Positions 1-6,319 of a stretch of DNA of 17,046 nt are shown here, piece by piece (within the stretch, counting starts at the first letter, position 1; the number at the start of each line of letters is the position of its first letter). A program made the translations under genes and the position numbers. Under the pieces are notes generated by a model. The model was not told where the DNA came from and made no database searches. It was given only the letters and a program-made list of their open reading frames with translations. Source of the stretch: B18-G2 sp964432835 (GTDB taxonomy: Archaea > Thermoplasmatota > E2 > DHVEG-1 > B18-G2). The stretch covers positions 1 through 17,046 of the forward strand of contig CAYSPA010000022.1 in assembly GCA_964432835.1 (NCBI GenBank). The letters are read 5' to 3'.

Positions 1-348
1 GCGGCGCCAGGTGCAGGCCGTAAGCCCCCTTCTGTTAAAGGGGAGACACCTACGGTTTCTCCCCTCCGGCGGCATTCTACTGTGCGCCCTACCCGCGGGC
101 GGTCCGGGCAACCGATCCCGCTGCTTGGGCTTGCTCCGGGGGCGGATGCCGTTTCAACAAATCCAGCGGGGACCTCAGGAACAGATCCATCATCGCATTA
201 CCCGCTGGCTGTGCCGTTTCTGCTCATCCGCAGGGACTCTCGCCCCTACCGCTTGCGCGGTTCCCCGGCCCGGAGTGAGGGGGGACTTTCCTCAGCGGAG
301 GAGCGAAACTCCTCCACCGTCGGCCGCCCACCTGCTCCTGGCGCCGCC
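1..348 (-). ncRNA. rnpB: RNase P RNA (archaeal, type A-like)
   Basis: Catalytic RNA of RNase P, which removes 5' leaders from pre-tRNAs. On the minus strand the conserved core can be read directly. CR-I is GAGGAAAGUCCCC at 293-281, and CR-V is ACAGAAGGGGGCUUACGG at about 35-18; together they form helix P4. The first and last bases pair in a long P1-like stem: GGCGCCAGGAGCAGG near 346-332 against CCUGCACCUGGCGCC near 17-3. The stretch is far more GC-rich than its surroundings, as expected for a structured RNA in a thermophile. The 3' end lies at or within a base or two of the window edge, so it may be cut by one or two nucleotides. A TATA box sits 28 nt upstream of the inferred 5' end. Open reading frames across this stretch are shadows. 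Confidence 0.95.
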
Positions 349-370
349 AAATCAATCTTTACCACTTGCG

Positions 371-381
371 GGATTTAAATC
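371..381 (-). promoter_or_regulatory. TATA box of the RNase P RNA
   Basis: On the minus strand this reads GATTTAAATCC, preceded by a purine-rich AGAAA that could be a BRE. Its centre is about 28 nt before the first base of the P1 stem, the normal archaeal TATA-to-start distance. Confidence 0.7.
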
Positions 382-538
382 TTTCTGATAGAGCATCTCA
401 CTGTATCGATTACTGAATTCCATGGGGAGTTTACATTTTCTTTTTCTGTTCATTCTAAATCTTTTCCGCTACTACAGAAGTAACCTCTCATCAGAATATT
501 GTAAAATTCTTCGTTTAATACAATATCCTTAACAAAAA

Positions 539-549
539 TTTTAAATTTT
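539..549 (+). promoter_or_regulatory. Probable TATA element for the beta-helix operon
   Basis: The sequence TTTTAAATTTT is centred near 544, 24 nt before the ATG at 568, which would give a leaderless mRNA. The whole 520-565 stretch is A/T-rich, so a box at 551-560 serving the ATG at 595 is also possible. The rest of the 349-567 spacer shows no gene that I can support. Confidence 0.4.
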
Positions 550-567
550 CAAATTTTAATTTCTTTT

Positions 568-1749
568 ATGGGAAAAATAAACAAAGGTTATAAAATGAGA
601 AAGAGAAGGATATTGATGATGGTTTTTCTGTGCATGGGATTGCTTTATTTACAGATAACCAACTCTTTTGCTTATCTGGATGAAAGTAAAGTACCAACTC
701 CTACAACTCTGTATGTTGGTGGTGAAGGACCGGGCAATTTCAGCTGTATAAATGATGCGCTAAGATACGCGAGAGATGGGGACACCATCTTTGTGTACAG
801 CGGCTCTTACATAGAGTATATCTATGTATCAAAATCTGTAAAATTAATCGGTGAGGATAAGAATTCTACAGTAGTAGGCAATCCTTGGACCGACGCGCCA
901 GCTGTTACCATCAAGGCGCCTGGTGTGTTTTTATCCAATTTCAGTTTAAGAGCGAAGAATACAGCAGTTATAAAGATCTACTCAGATTACAATATAATCA
1001 AAAACAACATTATAGAGGGCGCGGGTAGCGGGGGAGAGGTTGGAATCAAGTTAATAAAAGCCTACAAAAATCTTATCACAGATAATGTAATCAAAGATAT
1101 CGATAGAAATTTTGAGTACTGGGAGGGTGGAAATGGTATCGAAGTTATTGATTCATCGTACAATATTATCTGTAACAACACCATAATCTACAGCGAATGG
1201 TCTGGTGTACTGTGTACCGGTAAATCGAATTTTAATATCATAGAACGCAACATTTTCAAGAATAATTACCGAGGTATCCTGCTGGAACCAGAATATGACA
1301 ACTATCAAGATCTTTTAATGGAACTAAAATCCAACGAAATCAAAAATAATATCTTTCAAGAAAATACATATGGGATTCATATAAAGGAAGCTGGTTCTAC
1401 AAGGATTGTATCGAATGTCTTCGAGAGAAATCAGTATGGGGTATATATTAAACGCACCCTTCGACTAACAGGCATCAACATAATTGCATTCAACAATTTC
1501 ATCAGCAATGATAACCAGTCCACCTTCCACTATAATACTATCTGCCACGCAGATTTTTGGATCCACAATTACTGGGATGACTGGTTAATACCTGTCATGA
1601 GACCCGTTATAGGTCGGTGGAAGGTGTTCACTATACCGTATCCTGATGGGTATGGAGAACCGGTCTATTCACCCATCATAAAATTTGATCCGTTGCCAGC
1701 CATCAGACCATTTTACATTCCTCTATTAGACAAGGAGGGATGTACATGA
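568..1749 (+). CDS. Secreted NosD-like right-handed beta-helix protein
   Basis: Predicted exported protein of 393 aa. The N-terminus has a basic stretch (KMRKRR), a hydrophobic core and a likely cleavage after NSFA, so a Sec signal peptide. The mature part starts with the NosD-type strand (GDTIFVYSG, then VKLIGED). It continues as repeated short N-rich rungs (NIIKNNII, NLITDNVI, NIICNNTI, NIIERNIF), the pattern of a parallel beta-helix of the periplasmic copper-binding NosD/carbohydrate-binding type. It ends in the NYWDDW block often found at the end of such helices. No catalytic residues can be assigned, and a role in surface carbohydrate binding or structure is inference. Unlike its downstream neighbour it has no PKD or C-terminal Ig-like module. 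The start is uncertain: ATG 568 fits a leaderless transcript, while ATG 595 has a weak AAAGGTT upstream and gives a more usual signal peptide. Its stop overlaps the next start (ATGA at 1746-1749). Confidence 0.85.
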   Translation: MGKINKGYKMRKRRILMMVFLCMGLLYLQITNSFAYLDESKVPTPTTLYVGGEGPGNFSCINDALRYARDGDTIFVYSGSYIEYIYVSKSVKLIGEDKNSTVVGNPWTDAPAVTIKAPGVFLSNFSLRAKNTAVIKIYSDYNIIKNNIIEGAGSGGEVGIKLIKAYKNLITDNVIKDIDRNFEYWEGGNGIEVIDSSYNIICNNTIIYSEWSGVLCTGKSNFNIIERNIFKNNYRGILLEPEYDNYQDLLMELKSNEIKNNIFQENTYGIHIKEAGSTRIVSNVFERNQYGVYIKRTLRLTGINIIAFNNFISNDNQSTFHYNTICHADFWIHNYWDDWLIPVMRPVIGRWKVFTIPYPDGYGEPVYSPIIKFDPLPAIRPFYIPLLDKEGCT

Positions 1750-3509
1750 AGAGCATTAATCGATACAGGAAACCGAGGTTAACCATTCTAAGCATCGTCA
1801 TTTTACTAATGCTATCTGGTACAATTTTCCCATTTCTCTACAACTCTTCATGCACGAATATGCCGGATAAAAACCAGAATAGGATTCTCTTTGTTGACGA
1901 TGATGGAGATGCGGATTACACATCTATCCAAGACGCCATCGACAATGCAAGCGAGGGGGACACGATATTTGTCCACCGAGGAATCTATTACGAAAATCTG
2001 ACAATAGATAAAACTCTGTATCTAATTGGTGAGGATAGAGACGAGACAATCATCGATAGCTGTTACAGTAGAGATACAATTACCGTAACTGCCCCTGATG
2101 TGGTTATTTCAAACTTCACTATCCAGAATGCTGGTAGATGTGCCGTTTTACTCAAAAGGGAAGCAAGGGGGACAAAAATATTTAACAACATTATACGGGG
2201 AGGGGAGCCTTCTAGTATCTACTCACGGGCATCCGATGTCGAGATAACAAATAACTTTATCCTGAATAGTTACCATGGGATACACATGATAGGTGTGACC
2301 AACGTAACAATTCGCTGGAACCTCTTCCATAATGACGGAACCCCTTCTTTACTCCCATCAGCCATCTGGTTAGAGAAAGCCAAAAATTCTACTATTACAG
2401 AGAATTTAGCCAGAAATATGGAGATAGCTGTGGATTTTGAAAGTAGAAACGTCACCGTGAATAGAAATAAGGTTATAGGTGGATCCATTGAGCTACTTTA
2501 CTGTGTGGAGGACTGTATTGTTTCCGGCAACACCTTGTTATTTGGCCAAGAGAATGTGTGGCAAGGGCTTATATACATTGGTCAATATAGCAATCATAAC
2601 GAGATTGTGGATAACTTTGTATATGGGGGACACATAGGCATTGACCTCTGGGAAAAGTGTAAGGAAAATATAATAAAATTGAACACCGTCATGAATTGCA
2701 AAAGAGGAATCCATCTCTCTTGTCACTGCAAGTATAACAGTATAGTTTATAATAACTTGATAGGAAATGTTGTGAACGCATATGACGATGATATAAATAC
2801 CTGGTTCAAAAACTATTACAGCGATTATGATGGATATGATGCAAATGGAGATGGTATAGGTGACATACCTTACCAGATAAAAGGAGGCGATAACCAAGAT
2901 AATTATCCATACATGGAACCAAATGGATGGTTAACGTGGGTTGTTGCCAGAACAAACGGAGTATATTCCGGAACGGTAAATGAGCCCATTCAATTCTCTG
3001 CCACGGCGGCCGGCGGAACGGAGCCATACAACTTTACATGGACATTTTACGATGGAACCGTACTGAGTGGACAAAATGTTACTTACTCTTTCCCCAAACC
3101 GGGAGTGTATGAGGTCAGTTTGACGGTTTCTGATAAATATGGATGCACGGATACGGATTCCACTGTTGTGATAATTATTGAAAAATTTGAAACAACACCC
3201 CCACAAGTCAACATAACCAAACCCGTAAATGCCATATACTGGAACAACGAGGAAATATTACCCTTCTTCAAACCCATCATATTTGGACCGATAGACATCA
3301 CGGTAGAGGCGTGGGATGAATCGGGCGTAGATCGCGCCCTAATTTACATAGATGATGATTTTAAATACAAATTCAAATTCACCGGCTCAGCGAATTTCAG
3401 CTGGAGATGGGATATCGAAGAATTTGGTAAACACACCATCAAAGTCATCGTATACGACAATATAGGGAACAAAGCCAGTAAGGAATTAGAAGTGTGGAAG
3501 TTTTTCTGA
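1746..3509 (+). CDS. Secreted NosD-like beta-helix protein with PKD and C-terminal Ig-like domains
   Basis: Predicted exported protein of 587 aa. Residues 1-40 carry a signal peptide or N-terminal anchor (basic KPRLT, then a hydrophobic stretch). Residues about 47-350 are a NosD-like beta-helix (GDTIFVHRGIYYEN, LYLIGED, then N-rich rungs). It closes with WFKNYYSDYDG and a DANGDGIGD motif (about 366-374) that looks like a calcium-binding loop. Residues about 410-480 are a PKD domain (PIQFSATAAGG, FTWTFYDG, YSFPKPGVYEVSLTVSD). Residues about 483-587 are an Ig-like module ending EVWKFF, closely matched by the C-terminus of the surface protein at 8333-9394. ATG 1746 is chosen over ATG 1740 because GGAGG at 1734-1738 is 7 nt from 1746 and only 1 nt from 1740. 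This start gives a 4-bp ATGA overlap with the upstream gene, implying translational coupling. Location is probably the cell surface; the ligand is unknown. Confidence 0.88.
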   Translation: MKSINRYRKPRLTILSIVILLMLSGTIFPFLYNSSCTNMPDKNQNRILFVDDDGDADYTSIQDAIDNASEGDTIFVHRGIYYENLTIDKTLYLIGEDRDETIIDSCYSRDTITVTAPDVVISNFTIQNAGRCAVLLKREARGTKIFNNIIRGGEPSSIYSRASDVEITNNFILNSYHGIHMIGVTNVTIRWNLFHNDGTPSLLPSAIWLEKAKNSTITENLARNMEIAVDFESRNVTVNRNKVIGGSIELLYCVEDCIVSGNTLLFGQENVWQGLIYIGQYSNHNEIVDNFVYGGHIGIDLWEKCKENIIKLNTVMNCKRGIHLSCHCKYNSIVYNNLIGNVVNAYDDDINTWFKNYYSDYDGYDANGDGIGDIPYQIKGGDNQDNYPYMEPNGWLTWVVARTNGVYSGTVNEPIQFSATAAGGTEPYNFTWTFYDGTVLSGQNVTYSFPKPGVYEVSLTVSDKYGCTDTDSTVVIIIEKFETTPPQVNITKPVNAIYWNNEEILPFFKPIIFGPIDITVEAWDESGVDRALIYIDDDFKYKFKFTGSANFSWRWDIEEFGKHTIKVIVYDNIGNKASKELEVWKFF

Positions 3510-3537
3510 CCACCGATAACACTTGTACAACAATCCG

Positions 3538-3573
3538 TTTATAAAGCGATTTACAAAGTTTTAACTGGAGGTG
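3538..3573 (+). promoter_or_regulatory. TATA box and Shine-Dalgarno site of a very small gene
   Basis: TTTATAAAG (3538-3546) predicts transcription from about 3566-3570. GGAGGTG (3567-3573) then lies 9 nt before the ATG at 3583. Both signals together, in a short spacer between two larger genes, argue that the 34-codon frame after them is translated. Confidence 0.55.
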
Positions 3574-3582
3574 GTGGCGAAG

Positions 3583-3687
3583 ATGTTTATAGTGGGATTG
3601 GTCTCAACCGTTGAGCAGGCGAAGGAGATCGAGGAGGTTGCGAAGAATTTCGTCGTGGAGAGAAGGATAAAGAAACTCCTTAACTAA
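3583..3687 (+). CDS. Small protein, 34 aa, unknown function
   Basis: The frame runs from ATG 3583 to TAA 3685-3687. It encodes MFIVGLVSTVEQAKEIEEVA followed by a basic tail ending RRIKKLLN. It has a TATA box and a strong GGAGGTG site (3567-3573), and it fits entirely between the beta-helix operon and the 3' end of nop5. GTG 3574 is in frame but abuts the Shine-Dalgarno site, so ATG is preferred. The pattern of a beta-strand with 'GxVST', then an A/E/I helix ending in N, resembles the second half of a BON domain, but this is weak inference on so short a sequence. It could be a real small protein or a remnant of a longer gene; the intact expression signals favour the former. Confidence 0.5.
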   Translation: MFIVGLVSTVEQAKEIEEVAKNFVVERRIKKLLN

Positions 3688-3697
3688 TCTCGTGACA

Positions 3698-4573
3698 CTA
3701 TTTTTTGATGGATCTCACGAATTCCTCGAAATCCCTTTTGAGTTTGTCCGCTATGAAGTTTCCTGTGAAACTATCTGCTTTTGCTGCAAGGGATATCTTC
3801 GATGCCAGAACCCTTGATATCTTTCCCCTATCCTTTGCCTTTGCGGATCTCACTGCCGGATGCCTGAATATGATACCGTGTTTTGGTGGCGTCCCCTTTC
3901 CCTGTTTATATCTGAAAAGCGCCTTCTCCGCCCCAAGTATCTGAATACTCGATGATGGCAACTTTGCGAGTTTTTCTATCCCTCCAGTCACAGATATCAA
4001 CTTCGCAGCCAGAAGTGGACCTACGAGTTCAGAGAGATTGGGAGCCAGCATCTTCATCTTTTCTCCAAGTCTTTCCTTCAGCTCATCTATTGTTGCATCA
4101 ACCTTTCTCTTCAATTCGTTCAGATATCTTATGGAGTCATCCTGGACAGGCAGATTCTTCCACTCGTTTATCCTTTCTGACAGAACGTTCAATATCTTTG
4201 TCAGTTCCTCCACGCTCTTCACCATTTGAATGACCTGAAGGTCCTCTCTGCCAAGCTCTTTCTTCACTTTCTCTTCAACCGCTATGATCTGCGCCTTCCT
4301 TAGAATATCCATGTCAAAACCAAAATCCGAGGCCATAATCCTCAAACTGAGTTCATGGCGAGGGGTGTATTTGCCTATTTTACTCAACCTCTCTTCCACA
4401 ACATTCACGTCTCTACCTGCTGATAACTCTTTTTCTTCATCAAGTATATCACCTTCCTCGATTACCAGTAATCTCTTCGCTATCTCCTTTTCATCCTTCG
4501 GAAACAACCTGTACTCAACAATTCCCTCGCCGTCGTGAAGAAAAACGCCGAACCATTTTGTGATCAAAAACAT
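3698..4573 (-). CDS. nop5: Nop5 (Nop56/58 family), C/D-box sRNP core protein, compact form
   Basis: Scaffold of the archaeal C/D-box sRNP that guides 2'-O-methylation of rRNA and tRNA. It bridges fibrillarin and the L7Ae/guide-RNA core. The N-terminal part (1-105) corresponds to the fibrillarin-binding region. A short coiled-coil segment follows at about 110-175. The diagnostic Nop domain is at 177-270, with LAPNLSELVGPLLAAKLI, GAEKALF (214-220) and GTPPKHGIIFRHP. The protein is 291 aa, shorter than the roughly 370-400 aa I remember for typical archaeal Nop5. The deficit falls between ERINEWK (133-139) and the second coiled-coil helix, where other Nop5 proteins have a 'HFPEL' linker and helices. 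The long charged C-terminal tail is also absent. No fibrillarin gene is adjacent here. The ATG at 4573 lies about 26 nt from the shared TATATATA element, so the mRNA is probably leaderless. It is divergent from pyrD. Confidence 0.93.
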   Translation of the reverse strand: MFLITKWFGVFLHDGEGIVEYRLFPKDEKEIAKRLLVIEEGDILDEEKELSAGRDVNVVEERLSKIGKYTPRHELSLRIMASDFGFDMDILRKAQIIAVEEKVKKELGREDLQVIQMVKSVEELTKILNVLSERINEWKNLPVQDDSIRYLNELKRKVDATIDELKERLGEKMKMLAPNLSELVGPLLAAKLISVTGGIEKLAKLPSSSIQILGAEKALFRYKQGKGTPPKHGIIFRHPAVRSAKAKDRGKISRVLASKISLAAKADSFTGNFIADKLKRDFEEFVRSIKK

Positions 4574-4586
4574 GGAGAGAAATCAA

Positions 4587-4601
4587 CTATTTATATATAT
4601 A
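4587..4601. promoter_or_regulatory. Shared palindromic TATA element between nop5 and pyrD
   Basis: The sequence TATTTATATATATAG reads as a good TATA box in both directions. On the minus strand it lies about 26 nt before the nop5 ATG (4573). On the plus strand it predicts a start near 4616-4621, just at or before the pyrD Shine-Dalgarno site. Only 55 bp separate the two start codons, so the two genes must share or interleave their core promoters. Confidence 0.6.
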
Positions 4602-4616
4602 GAATTTTCTACCTGT

Positions 4617-4631
4617 GGAGGTGTTGGTTTG
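4617..4631 (+). promoter_or_regulatory. Shine-Dalgarno site and TTG start of pyrD
   Basis: GGAGGTG at 4617-4623 followed 5 nt later by TTG at 4629 sets the start. The GTG at 4621 is out of frame, and no ATG in this frame lies between the promoter and the conserved N-terminus. Confidence 0.7.
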
Positions 4632-5537
4632 GTCAACATCGGAACAAGAATATCAGAACTGGAACTCAGAAATCCAACGATTCTTGCATCGGGTATACTG
4701 GGCGAGACATCGGGTTCCATAAGAAGGGTCGCGTCACACGGCGCAGGCGCCATAGTTACAAAATCGATAGGTATGGAACCCAGAGAGGGTTATCCCAATC
4801 CAACCGCCGTAGAGATAGATTGCGGAATACTGAACTCCATGGGTCTCCCCAATCCCGGCATAGAGGAGTTTAAGAAAGAAATCGATGAAATCGATGAAAT
4901 AGATATTCCCGTTATGGGAAGCATTTTTGGAAAGGATGAAGAGGAGTTTGCCTTCTTAGCGAAGAGGATGGAGGAGTATGGACTGGATGCGATAGAATTG
5001 AACCTCAGTTGCCCGCATGCGAGAGGATACGGTCTCGAAATCGGAAGTTCTCCCGACGTCGTGAGAGAAGTGGTTAGAGAGGTTAGGAAGAAAGTCTCTA
5101 TACCTGTCTTCCCGAAACTGTCTGCGAATGCTGGGGATATAGTGGAGATAGGTAAAGCCGCCGAAGAGGGAGGCGCCGACGGAGTGGTTGCCATCAATTC
5201 TCTCAGGGCAATGAAGATCGATATCCACCTGAAAAAACCAATTCTCTATAACAGGGTGGGTGGATACTCGGGAAAGGGAATAAAGCCCGTCGCTGTGAGA
5301 TGCGTTTATGAACTTTCGAGAGAACTCGATATTCCCGTTATAGGTGTTGGCGGTGTGGAAACGTGGGAGGATGCGGTAGAGTACATTCTCGCGGGAGCGT
5401 GTGCGGTGCAGATCGGCTCTGCTGTATATTACAGAGGTCTCAGCGTATTTGCGGAAATATGCGAGGGAATAAAGAGATGGATGAAGGAAAATGGCTTTGA
5501 ATCCATCGAGGATTTCAGGGGGGTTGCACTGAAATGA
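4629..5537 (+). CDS. pyrD: Dihydroorotate dehydrogenase, catalytic subunit (class 1B-like)
   Basis: Oxidises dihydroorotate to orotate in de novo pyrimidine synthesis, cytoplasmic, with FMN. The product is 302 aa, the usual class 1B length. Visible motifs are NPTILASG (15-22), K45 in GAIVTKS, the catalytic cysteine C128 in ELNLSCPH, PKLSAN (163-168), SGKGIKP (214-220) and the FMN-phosphate region GVGGVETWEDA plus QIGSA. TTG 4629 is chosen over the ATG at 4560. GGAGGTG (4617-4623) is 5 nt before it, the resulting N-terminus matches the family, and 4560 lies upstream of the inferred promoter. Its stop overlaps pyrK by ATGA (5534-5537), so the two subunits are probably made in equal amounts. A 9-nt repeat gives EIDEIDEID at residues 84-92. 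Confidence 0.96.
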   Translation: MVNIGTRISELELRNPTILASGILGETSGSIRRVASHGAGAIVTKSIGMEPREGYPNPTAVEIDCGILNSMGLPNPGIEEFKKEIDEIDEIDIPVMGSIFGKDEEEFAFLAKRMEEYGLDAIELNLSCPHARGYGLEIGSSPDVVREVVREVRKKVSIPVFPKLSANAGDIVEIGKAAEEGGADGVVAINSLRAMKIDIHLKKPILYNRVGGYSGKGIKPVAVRCVYELSRELDIPVIGVGGVETWEDAVEYILAGACAVQIGSAVYYRGLSVFAEICEGIKRWMKENGFESIEDFRGVALK

Positions 5538-6319
5538 ACTATCCGGAGATCGTGAGAATAAGAGAGGTTGTCGAGGAGAATCCATACGTTAAGAGCATAT
5601 TCATACCTTTCAGCAAAACCATCGAACCCGGTCAGTTCATCATGGTATTAATACCCGGAGTGGATGAAATCCCAATGAGTGTATCGAGAATAAAGGATGG
5701 AGAAATATCATTCACATTCAAAAGAGTCGGAGATGCAACCAAAAGGTTATTTGAAATGGAGAGAGGGGATGTAATTGGAGTGAGGGGACCACTGGGAAAC
5801 GGCTTTGAATTAAGAGGAGAGAGGATACTGTTTGTGGGCGGCGGCACGGGGATTGCTCCGCTCCTTCCGGCGGCGGAAAAATCAAAACATCTCGGCAAAG
5901 AGAACATCATGGTTATTGGTGCGAAAACAAAGGATGAACTTTTCTTTGTCGGAGAAATGAAAAAACTGGGCGAGCTCATCATTTCCACGGATGATGGAAG
6001 CGAGGGTGAGAAAGGTCTCGCCGCTGACGTGGCTGAGAGGATCATCGATGAAGAGAAGCCGGATATGGTTGTAACATGTGGTCCGGAGCCGATGATGAAG
6101 AGATTACTCGATATCTGTGTAGAAAGGAGAATCGATTTTCAGGCATCGGTTGAAAGATATATAAAATGCGCACTCGGTCTGTGCGGGCAGTGTTGCATAG
6201 GAGAGGGACTGAGGGTTTGCAAAGAAGGACCAGTATTTGATAAAGATATCCTTATAAAATGCAGAGACTTTGGTGTTTTCACAAGAGATGCATCCGGAAG
6301 GAGGGAGTACTTTGGATGA
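5534..6319 (+). CDS. pyrK: Dihydroorotate dehydrogenase electron transfer subunit (FAD, 2Fe-2S)
   Basis: Passes electrons from PyrD's FMN to NAD through FAD and a [2Fe-2S] cluster. The 261-aa protein has an N-terminal FAD-binding barrel (IPMSVSRI at 46-53 is the flavin motif, GPLGNGFEL at 85-93). An NAD-binding fold follows, starting with VGGGTGIAPL (101-110) and including TCGPEPMMK. The C-terminal iron-sulfur loop uses Cys212, Cys217, Cys220 and Cys229; an extra Cys221 is probably not a ligand. The loop between the third and fourth cysteines is short (8 residues) compared with the well-studied bacterial enzyme. The ATG lies in an ATGA overlap with pyrD. The 3' end overlaps the next gene by 8 bp. 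Confidence 0.95.
   Translation: MNYPEIVRIREVVEENPYVKSIFIPFSKTIEPGQFIMVLIPGVDEIPMSVSRIKDGEISFTFKRVGDATKRLFEMERGDVIGVRGPLGNGFELRGERILFVGGGTGIAPLLPAAEKSKHLGKENIMVIGAKTKDELFFVGEMKKLGELIISTDDGSEGEKGLAADVAERIIDEEKPDMVVTCGPEPMMKRLLDICVERRIDFQASVERYIKCALGLCGQCCIGEGLRVCKEGPVFDKDILIKCRDFGVFTRDASGRREYFG
6300..6314 (+). promoter_or_regulatory. Shine-Dalgarno site and TTG start of the subtilase
   Basis: GGAGG at 6300-6304, inside the end of pyrK, is 7 nt before TTG 6312. This start places a clean signal sequence and lipobox at the N-terminus. The upstream ATG at 6270 would add 14 residues and has no ribosome binding site that I can see. Confidence 0.65.

Noticed and set aside
11..388. Two open plus-strand frames at 11-388 and 82-378
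   Set aside because: They lie on the complement of the RNase P RNA, whose conserved CR-I and CR-V motifs are clear. The translations are rich in P, R, G and S with no domain pattern.
349..567. Possible extra RNA or small gene in the spacer after rnpB
   Set aside because: The spacer is A/T-rich with frequent stops, no cloverleaf and no paired stems that I could trace; only promoter-like sequences can be supported.
568..3509. NosD copper-delivery role for the two beta-helix proteins
   Set aside because: The similarity is to the repeat fold only. There are no nos genes nearby and no copper-ligand pattern, so a copper role is not supported.
4560..4628. pyrD starting at ATG 4560
   Set aside because: This would put the shared TATA element inside the coding region and add 23 residues that the family lacks. 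The GGAGGTG-TTG start at 4629 is better.
4956..5585. Long minus-strand frame (209 codons) across pyrD
   Set aside because: It is the antisense shadow of a well-recognised pyrD. The translation has no family features and no promoter or ribosome site.
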